Of a DNA stretch of 12,321 nt, positions 6,672 to 12,321 are shown piece by piece. The stretch spans positions 1 through 12,321 of the forward strand of contig DXOJ01000338.1 of assembly GCA_019412865.1 (NCBI GenBank). The letters run 5' to 3'. The notes below the pieces were generated by a model. That model had not been told where the DNA came from, ran no database searches, and saw only the letters and a program-made list of their open reading frames with translations. The DNA comes from Bacteroides sp. Lineage in GTDB: Bacteria > Bacteroidota > Bacteroidia > Bacteroidales > Bacteroidaceae. The first letter of the stretch is position 1; every line of letters begins with the position of its first letter. The translations under genes and the position numbers were made by a program.

Positions 6672-8705
6672 ATGAAAGATAATAAATCAGCTTCTTTGTT
6701 TCCAAAGGAGCAAGTTATAGAAAGTTTGAAACAATCATTCGTGAAACTGAACCCACGAATGATGATAAAGAATCCGATTATGTTTACGGTAGAGGTGGCT
6801 ACGGTAGTCATGCTGCTTGTGACGCTCTACTCCATTGTTAATTCTTCACAGGGTTCGTTTGCTTACAACATTGCCGTGTTTATCATTCTGTTTATCACTT
6901 TGCTGTTTGCCAATTTTGCCGAAGCTATTGCAGAGGCACGTGGTAAAGCACAGGCCGACAGTTTGCGTAAGACTCGTGAAGAGACACCGGCAAAGAAAGT
7001 GGAAGGCAATAAAATCGTTACTGTCAGTTCTTCACAGTTGAAGAAAGGGGATGTGTTTGTCTGCGAGGCAGGAGACGTGATTCCTTCCGACGGTGAGATT
7101 ATTGAAGGGTTGGCTTCTATTGATGAAAGTGCCATTACTGGTGAGTCTGCTCCGGTCATTCGTGAAGCAGGTGGCGACAAGAGTTCGGTAACAGGAGGTA
7201 CGAAAGTACTGTCCGATCATATAAAGGTGATGGTGACTACCCAACCGGGAGAAAGTTTTCTTGATAAGATGATCGCATTGGTGGAAGGTGCTTCCCGTCA
7301 GAAAACCCCGAATGAGATTGCGTTGACTATTTTGCTGGCAGGTTTTACGCTTGTTTTCGTCATTGTGTGTGTGACTTTGAAACCGTTTGCCGATTATAGT
7401 AATACGGTCATCACTATTGCTTCGCTTATTTCTTTGTTTGTGTGTCTGATCCCGACAACTATCGGTGGACTTCTCTCTGCCATCGGTATTGCCGGTATGG
7501 ACCGTGCACTTCGCGCCAACGTGATTACTAAATCCGGTAAAGCGGTTGAAACTGCGGGCGATATTGATACATTACTGCTGGATAAAACGGGTACTATCAC
7601 CATTGGTAATCGTAAAGCAACTCATTTCCATACAGCTCCGGGTGTCGATCTGCACGATTTTGTGGAAACTTGTCTGTTGTCTTCCTTATCCGATGAAACG
7701 CCGGAAGGTAAGTCTATCGTAGAATTGGGACGTGAGTCGGGCATTCGTATGCGTAATCTGAATACAACAGGAGCACGTATGATTAAGTTTACGGCTGAAA
7801 CTAAATGTTCGGGAGTAGACTTGGCAGATGGAACACAGATTCGTAAAGGTGCTTTCGATGCTATCCGTAAGATGGTGGAAGGTGAAGGAAATGAATTTCC
7901 GAAAGAAGTGGAAGAGATCATCTCTTCTATCTCTAGCAATGGTGATACGCCGTTGGTAGTATGTGTAAACAAGAAAGTGACCGGTGTCATTGAGTTGCAG
8001 GATATTATCAAACCGGGTATTCAGGAACGTTTCGAACGTCTGCGTAAGATGGGAGTGAAGACGGTCATGGTGACAGGGGATAACCCGTTAACTGCAAAAT
8101 ATATTGCTGAAAAAGCCGGTGTGGATGATTTTATCGCTGAAGCTAAACCGGAAGATAAGATGGAATATATCAAGAAGGAACAGCAGGCTGGTAAATTGGT
8201 TGCAATGATGGGAGACGGAACGAACGATGCTCCTGCTCTGGCACAAGCCAATGTGGGTGTAGCCATGAATAGCGGTACACAGGCAGCAAAGGAAGCCGGT
8301 AATATGGTCGACTTGGATAACGATCCGACGAAATTGATCGAGATTGTGGAAATCGGTAAACAATTGTTGATGACACGTGGTACGCTGACTACTTTCTCTA
8401 TTGCCAATGACGTGGCCAAATATTTCGCAATTGTTCCTGCCTTGTTTATGATTGCTATTCCTGAACTGGCTGCTCTGAATATCATGCATCTGCATAGTCC
8501 TGAAAGTGCTATTCTTTCGGCAGTCATTTTTAATGCGATTATTATTCCGATTCTGATTCCGTTGGCTTTGCGTGGTGTGCAATACAAGCCGATAGGTGCG
8601 AGTGCTTTGCTTCGCCGTAATCTGCTGATCTATGGTGTGGGTGGTGTGATTGCTCCTTTCGTGGGAATCAAATTGATAGATTTAGTAGTAGGTTTATTCT
8701 TTTAA
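6672..8705 (+). CDS. kdpB: KdpB, P-type ATPase catalytic subunit of the K+ pump
   Basis: A 677-aa P-type (class IA) ATPase that hydrolyses ATP to drive K+ uptake through KdpA. The actuator loop TGES is at 156-159; its Ser159 corresponds to E. coli Ser162, whose phosphorylation inhibits the pump. The transmembrane IPTTIGG (260-266) precedes the phosphorylation motif DKTGT, with the acceptor Asp304. [17 protein letters not shown] and the hinge motif [19 protein letters not shown] (514-532) are all present, so the enzyme should be active. It starts 18 nt after kdpA with a weak AGAGA. The next gene, kdpC, follows after 16 nt. Confidence 0.98.
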   Translation: MKDNKSASLFPKEQVIESLKQSFVKLNPRMMIKNPIMFTVEVATVVMLLVTLYSIVNSSQGSFAYNIAVFIILFITLLFANFAEAIAEARGKAQADSLRKTREETPAKKVEGNKIVTVSSSQLKKGDVFVCEAGDVIPSDGEIIEGLASIDESAITGESAPVIREAGGDKSSVTGGTKVLSDHIKVMVTTQPGESFLDKMIALVEGASRQKTPNEIALTILLAGFTLVFVIVCVTLKPFADYSNTVITIASLISLFVCLIPTTIGGLLSAIGIAGMDRALRANVITKSGKAVETAGDIDTLLLDKTGTITIGNRKATHFHTAPGVDLHDFVETCLLSSLSDETPEGKSIVELGRESGIRMRNLNTTGARMIKFTAETKCSGVDLADGTQIRKGAFDAIRKMVEGEGNEFPKEVEEIISSISSNGDTPLVVCVNKKVTGVIELQDIIKPGIQERFERLRKMGVKTVMVTGDNPLTAKYIAEKAGVDDFIAEAKPEDKMEYIKKEQQAGKLVAMMGDGTNDAPALAQANVGVAMNSGTQAAKEAGNMVDLDNDPTKLIEIVEIGKQLLMTRGTLTTFSIANDVAKYFAIVPALFMIAIPELAALNIMHLHSPESAILSAVIFNAIIIPILIPLALRGVQYKPIGASALLRRNLLIYGVGGVIAPFVGIKLIDLVVGLFF

Positions 8706-8721
8706 TTAAAAAACAATAGCA

Positions 8722-9294
8722 ATGAAAACTTTATTGAAGTCATTAAAAATAACACTTGCTTTTTGTGTCTTTTTCTCCGTGTTCTATATCCTTATCCTGT
8801 GGGTGTTCGCACAGGTAGCGGGTCCTAATAAAGGAAATGCCGAGGTGGCTACGCTGGATGGGAAAGTAGTGGGAGCAGCCAATGTGGGTCAGATGTTTAC
8901 AAAAGATATTTATTTCTGGGGACGTCCTTCTTCTGCCGGTGACGGGTATGATGCGACGAGTTCCGCAGGTAGTAATAAAGGGCCTACGAATCAAGAATAT
9001 CTGGATGAAGTGAAAGCGCGTATTGATACTTTCCTTGTACATCATCCTTATTTGAATCGTGCGGATGTGCCTGCCGAAATGGTTACGGCCAGTGGTTCGG
9101 GACTGGATCCTAATATCACTCCTCAATGTGCGTATGTACAAGTGAAGAGAGTAGCACAAGCACGTGGATTAACAGAAAAACAAGTAAGAGCGATTGTTGA
9201 TAAAAGCATAGAAAAACCGTTTTTGGGGTTGTTGGGAACAGAAAAGGTGAATGTCTTGAAATTGAATATCGCTTTAGAGGAAAGCAATAAGTAG
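8722..9294 (+). CDS. kdpC: KdpC, K+-transporting ATPase subunit C
   Basis: A 190-aa subunit with one N-terminal transmembrane helix (about 9-31) and a periplasmic domain. Family marks are FWGRPS (65-70), the GSNKGPTN segment (83-90) and VTASGSGLDPNITPQCA (121-137), followed by QVKRVAQARGL. KdpC is needed for assembly and stability of the KdpFABC complex and may raise its K+ affinity. Length is normal for the family. It lies 16 nt after kdpB and closes the core pump genes. The 118 nt after it are structured (see the terminator-like entry). Confidence 0.97.
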   Translation: MKTLLKSLKITLAFCVFFSVFYILILWVFAQVAGPNKGNAEVATLDGKVVGAANVGQMFTKDIYFWGRPSSAGDGYDATSSAGSNKGPTNQEYLDEVKARIDTFLVHHPYLNRADVPAEMVTASGSGLDPNITPQCAYVQVKRVAQARGLTEKQVRAIVDKSIEKPFLGLLGTEKVNVLKLNIALEESNK

Positions 9295-9302
9295 ATGAAG
9301 AT

Positions 9303-9388
9303 TGAGCAGCGTTCCTGTCCGGACCGTTTGGGTTATGCCGCGGTTCAAATTAACAGGGTTGGATGGGGCGCTGCTTTTTTACAGGAAC
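9303..9388 (+). terminator. Terminator-like structure with an alternative hairpin, between kdpC and the porin
   Basis: AGCAGCG (9305-9311) pairs with CGCTGCT (9369-9375), directly followed by a T run (9375-9380), like an intrinsic terminator. Inside it, CCTGT/ACAGG (9314-9318 with 9353-9357) and GGACCG/CGGTTC (9321-9326 with 9341-9346, one G-U) nest. A competing perfect 8-bp pairing, GTTCCTGT (9311-9318) with ACAGGAAC (9381-9388), would break the first two stems. This could be a simple partial terminator that lowers expression after kdpC, or an attenuator. Pairings are seen; function is inferred. Confidence 0.5.
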
Positions 9389-9412
9389 ATAAAATAGAAT
9401 TAGATAAAAAGT

Positions 9413-10177
9413 ATGAAAAGTTTTTTTAGTAAAAAGAGTATTTTAGGAACAATGGCTGTAGCAGCCGTATGTATGTTGGGAACTAGCAATGCACAAGCAC
9501 AAGAGTTTACTATACAAGGTGATTTGGTAAGTTCGTATGTATGGCGTGGTATTTATCAGGGGGGAGCCGCTTCCTTTCAGCCGACTTTGGGATTTAGCGT
9601 AGGTAATTTCTCGCTTACTGCATGGGGCTCAACCAGTTTGAGTGAGAGTAATAAAGAAATTGACCTAACCGCAGCTTATAAGTTTGGTGAAGCGGGACCG
9701 ACACTTTCTGTAGCCACTCTTTGGTGGGACGGACAAGCTGATGTGGCTAATGGAGAACTTACCAATAATTATTTCCATTTTAAAAGTGGAGACACCGGAC
9801 ATCATTTTGAAGCAGGGTTAGCTTATACGCTTCCTATTGAAAAGTTCCCGTTATCTATCGCATGGTATACCATGTTTGCCGGTGCTGACAGAAAAACGAC
9901 TGATGAGGGGGAGGAAAAGCAGGCATACTCTTCTTACGTAGAACTGAATTATCCGTTCAGTGTGAAAGGAGTTGATCTGAATGCTACTTGTGGAGTGGTT
10001 CCTTATAAGACTCCGCAGTATAATGTGAATGGGTTTGCAGTGACGAACCTAGCTTTGAAAGCAACGAAAGCAATAAATTTTAATGATAAGTTTTCATTGC
10101 CTATATTTGTACAGGCTATATGGAATCCACGTTTGGAGGACGCCCATTTAGTATTTGGCGTAACTTTAAGGCCATAA
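9413..10177 (+). CDS. TorF-family putative outer-membrane porin
   Basis: A 254-aa exported protein. The signal peptide covers about 1-29 (basic MKSFFSKKS, hydrophobic core, likely cleavage after AQA). The mature part begins with the family hallmark GDLVSSYVWRGIYQGGAASFQP (first 20 of these at 36-55) and continues as alternating aromatic and polar strands typical of a beta-barrel. I see no TonB box or enzyme motif. It sits between kdpC and kdpD in the same direction, so it is probably part of the K+ regulon. A likely role is passage of small solutes or ions through the outer membrane to feed the pump. That role is inferred from position, and substrate specificity is unknown. The structured stretch upstream may set its level separately. 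Confidence 0.88.
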   Translation: MKSFFSKKSILGTMAVAAVCMLGTSNAQAQEFTIQGDLVSSYVWRGIYQGGAASFQPTLGFSVGNFSLTAWGSTSLSESNKEIDLTAAYKFGEAGPTLSVATLWWDGQADVANGELTNNYFHFKSGDTGHHFEAGLAYTLPIEKFPLSIAWYTMFAGADRKTTDEGEEKQAYSSYVELNYPFSVKGVDLNATCGVVPYKTPQYNVNGFAVTNLALKATKAINFNDKFSLPIFVQAIWNPRLEDAHLVFGVTLRP

Positions 10178-10200
10178 AATAAACTCATGAATTTTTGTGA

Positions 10201-10233
10201 AACCCGTGGTGATCGTGATGATTACTACGGGTT
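10201..10233 (+). other. RNA hairpin between the porin gene and kdpD
   Basis: A 14-bp stem (10201-10214 with 10220-10233, two G-U pairs) closes a 5-nt loop. The outer part is AACCCGT/ACGGGTT. No T-run follows, so it does not look like a full intrinsic terminator. More likely it is a processing or mRNA-stability element that separates expression of the porin from the sensor genes. The 84-nt gap holds no convincing gene. Confidence 0.6.
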
Positions 10234-10261
10234 AGGATGTTTAAAATAACAGATTGACGTA

Positions 10262-11392
10262 ATGGATGATAGAGAACATAGTGTACAGTATTTTTTGGAT
10301 CTGATAAAGAAGTCCCACCGGGGCAAATTCAAGGTCTATATCGGTATGATAGCCGGTGTGGGAAAGTCATATCGTATGCTTCAGGAGGCGCATGAACTGC
10401 TGGAGAACGGTGTGAACGTGCAAATCGGCTATATCGAAACTCATGGACGCGCCGGGACGGAAGCATTGCTGCAAGGGCTCCCTGTCATTCCGCGTCGCAA
10501 AATCTTCTATAAGGGGAAAGAATTGGAAGAAATGGATCTGGATACGATTATCCGTGTCCATCCGGAAATTGTAATTGTGGATGAACTGGCTCATACCAAT
10601 GTAGAAGGTAGCTTGAACGAGAAACGTTGGCAGGATGTGATAACTTTGCTGGATGAGGGAATCAATGTGATTTCGGCAATCAATATTCAGCACATTGAAA
10701 GCGTGAATGAAGAAGTGCAGGAGATTACGGGTATTGAAGTGAAAGAACGGGTGCCCGACAGTGTTCTTCAGGAAGCGGATGAGGTGGTGAATATTGACTT
10801 GACGGCAGAGGAGCTGATTGCACGTTTGAAAGCGGGTAAGATATATCGTCCGGAAAAGATTCAGACGGCATTGGATAATTTCTTTCGGACAGAGAATATT
10901 CTTCAGTTACGTGAGTTGGCTTTGAAGGAAGTAGCGTTGCGGGTAGAAAAAAAGGTGGAGAATGAGGTGGTGATGGGAGTAGCCGTCGGACTCCGGCATG
11001 AGAAGTTTATGGCTTGTATCAGTAGTCATGAGAAAACACCCCGGCGGATTATCAGAAAGGCGGCAAAGTTGGCAACCCGGTATAATACTACTTTTATAGC
11101 CCTGTATGTTCAGACTCCGAAAGAGAGTATGGATAGAATTGATCTAGCCAGTCAACGGTATCTGTTGAACCATTTTAAGCTCGTGGCGGAACTTGGGGGA
11201 GAGGTGGTGCAGGTGCAGTCGAAGGATATTTTGGGTAGCATCGTCAAGGTTTGTAAAGAGAAACAGATATCGACTGTTTGCATGGGAACTCCTAATTTAA
11301 GGTTGCCATACGCTATTTGTTCTATACTGGGATATAGAAAGTTTTTAAATAATTTGTCACAAGCTAATGTAGATTTGATTATACTTGCATAA
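10262..11392 (+). CDS. kdpD: Kinase-less KdpD: KdpD sensor domain plus universal stress domain
   Basis: A 376-aa protein containing only the cytoplasmic front half of E. coli KdpD (about 890 aa). The KdpD domain (about 20-230) has the Walker A site GMIAGVGKS (28-36), the Walker B-like VIVDELAHTN (104-113), and the family stretch NIQHIESVNE (141-150). A Usp-like domain (about 235-376) follows, ending DLIILA. The four transmembrane helices and the HisKA/HATPase modules are absent; a stop follows cleanly and a separate kinase begins 10 nt later. In E. coli this domain tunes signalling, and in Staphylococcus aureus the KdpD Usp domain binds c-di-AMP. Here TTFIALYV (276-283) resembles part of that site, but binding cannot be claimed. 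It probably acts with the downstream kinase. Split or short KdpD forms are known in other phyla. Confidence 0.93.
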   Translation: MDDREHSVQYFLDLIKKSHRGKFKVYIGMIAGVGKSYRMLQEAHELLENGVNVQIGYIETHGRAGTEALLQGLPVIPRRKIFYKGKELEEMDLDTIIRVHPEIVIVDELAHTNVEGSLNEKRWQDVITLLDEGINVISAINIQHIESVNEEVQEITGIEVKERVPDSVLQEADEVVNIDLTAEELIARLKAGKIYRPEKIQTALDNFFRTENILQLRELALKEVALRVEKKVENEVVMGVAVGLRHEKFMACISSHEKTPRRIIRKAAKLATRYNTTFIALYVQTPKESMDRIDLASQRYLLNHFKLVAELGGEVVQVQSKDILGSIVKVCKEKQISTVCMGTPNLRLPYAICSILGYRKFLNNLSQANVDLIILA

Positions 11393-11402
11393 TATTAATC
11401 GT

Positions 11403-12321
11403 ATGAACGTTATGAATATTAAAACGAAACTGATTCTCGGTATCGGAATGCTGGCCGGAATGATTATTTTGCTGGTAACACTTTCAGTTGTGAATCTTCA
11501 AATTCTGACAGCGACAGAACCTGATAGTCCTGCTGCTATGCCCGGATTGGAACGTGCTTTGTTATGGATTTCCGTAACGGGAGGAATCTGTATCTTGACC
11601 GGACTGATATTGCTTTATTGGTTGCCCCGTACTATCAGCAAGCCTATTAAAGAGCTGAAAGAGGGAATTCTTGAAATAGCCAATCATAATTATGAGAAGC
11701 GTCTGCAGATGAATAATAATGAAGAATTCCGGGATGTGGCGGATAGTTTTAACCGGATGGCGGAACGTTTGACCGAATATCGTGCCAGTACTTTGTCGGA
11801 TATTCTTTCTGCAAAGAAATTTATTGAAGCAATTGTAAACAGTATAGATGATCCGGTGATCGGCTTGAATATGGAGCGTGAAATTCTGTTTATCAATGAG
11901 GAAGCACTCAATGTCTTGAATCTGAAACGGGAGAATGTGATTCGTCAATCGGCGGAGGAACTGGCTTTGAAGAATGACCTGTTGCGGCGGTTGATCCGTG
12001 AACTGGTGACGCCAAGCGAGCAGAAGGAACCATTGAAGATATATGCTGACGACAAAGAGAGTTACTTTAAGGCCTCTTATGTCCCTATCATTAATACGGA
12101 GGCTGAAAAAGGGGAACCTCGCAAACTGGGTGATGTTATTTTATTAAAGAATATCACGGAATTTAAGGAACTGGATTCTGCCAAGACTACATTTATCTCG
12201 ACGATATCTCATGAACTGAAGACTCCGATTGCTGCTATTATGATGAGCCTCCAGCTGTTGGAAGATAAGCGTGTCGGTGCATTGAATGATGAACAGGAGC
12301 AACTGTCTAAGAGTATCAAGG
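11403..12321 (+). CDS. Membrane sensor histidine kinase (HAMP-PAS-HisKA), 3' end missing
   Basis: An open frame of at least 306 aa runs off the window end. Two transmembrane helices (about 9-30 and 54-74) flank a short periplasmic loop of about 23 residues. A HAMP domain follows (about 74-128, with PRTISKPIKELKEG), then a PAS-like domain (about 135-255, with SIDDPVIGLNMEREILFIN), then the HisKA dimerisation helix with the H-box STISHELKTP. The phospho-acceptor is His270. The HATPase domain must lie beyond the edge. It starts 10 nt after kdpD; the ATG at 11412 is an alternative start. Family and context suggest it supplies the kinase half missing from KdpD. The tiny periplasmic loop argues for membrane or cytoplasmic sensing rather than ligand binding outside. 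Its partner response regulator is not in the window. Confidence 0.93.
   Translation, partial: MNVMNIKTKLILGIGMLAGMIILLVTLSVVNLQILTATEPDSPAAMPGLERALLWISVTGGICILTGLILLYWLPRTISKPIKELKEGILEIANHNYEKRLQMNNNEEFRDVADSFNRMAERLTEYRASTLSDILSAKKFIEAIVNSIDDPVIGLNMEREILFINEEALNVLNLKRENVIRQSAEELALKNDLLRRLIRELVTPSEQKEPLKIYADDKESYFKASYVPIINTEAEKGEPRKLGDVILLKNITEFKELDSAKTTFISTISHELKTPIAAIMMSLQLLEDKRVGALNDEQEQLSKSIK

Noticed and set aside
9295..9412. A c-di-AMP (ydaO-type) riboswitch before the porin
   Set aside because: K+ genes are known targets of that class in Gram-positive bacteria, but I could not find its conserved core here. The visible pairings fit a terminator or simple attenuator.
10187..10249. 20-codon ORF (MNFCETRGDR...) between the porin gene and kdpD
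   Set aside because: It coincides with the 14-bp hairpin, whose pairing explains the sequence. There is no ribosome-binding site and no hydrophobic or conserved character, so a leader peptide cannot be supported.

Overview
The window looks like a Bacteroides-type genome (Bacteroidota, human gut relatives). The 23S/5S rRNA ends, the weak or absent Shine-Dalgarno sequences, the TorF-type porin inside a kdp operon and the protein sequences themselves all fit this. No mobile element, tRNA or CRISPR array was seen.

Layout. Positions 1-238 hold the end of an rRNA operon (3' tip of 23S, spacer, 5S), closed by a strong hairpin at 245-278. A leftward trehalose operon converges on it: a bifunctional trehalose-6-phosphate synthase/phosphatase (otsAB, 2114-4366), followed after 12 nt by a GH15 glucoamylase/trehalase-like gene (312-2101). 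The GH15 gene is split by a single-base frameshift in an A5 run. A divergent control region of about 350 bp (4367-4718) follows. From 4719 a rightward K+-uptake operon runs to the window end: a 31-aa membrane microprotein, kdpF, kdpA, kdpB, kdpC, a TorF-family outer-membrane porin, a kinase-less KdpD (ATP-binding KdpD domain plus Usp domain), and a separate HAMP-PAS histidine kinase cut by the window edge.

Most interesting point. The divergent region has the layout of a shared sigma-54 enhancer. A near-perfect -24/-12 promoter (4654-4669) faces kdp. A second, weaker -24/-12 match (4393-4379, minus strand) faces otsAB. Four copies of TTTCAAAAT(G/A), in two pairs with exactly 19-bp spacing, sit almost midway between them (4464-4575). 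A perfect match to the E. coli IHF consensus lies on the otsAB side (4424-4436). In E. coli kdp is controlled by the OmpR-family regulator KdpE at a sigma-70 promoter. Here I infer that an NtrC-type activator, perhaps encoded just past the window, drives K+ uptake and trehalose synthesis together as one osmotic-stress module.

How the genes would work together: KdpFABC pumps K+ inward using ATP, the porin may let ions across the outer membrane, split KdpD plus the histidine kinase would sense K+ or turgor, and OtsAB makes the compatible solute trehalose. The GH15 enzyme may recycle an alpha-glucoside, but it looks broken in this sequence.
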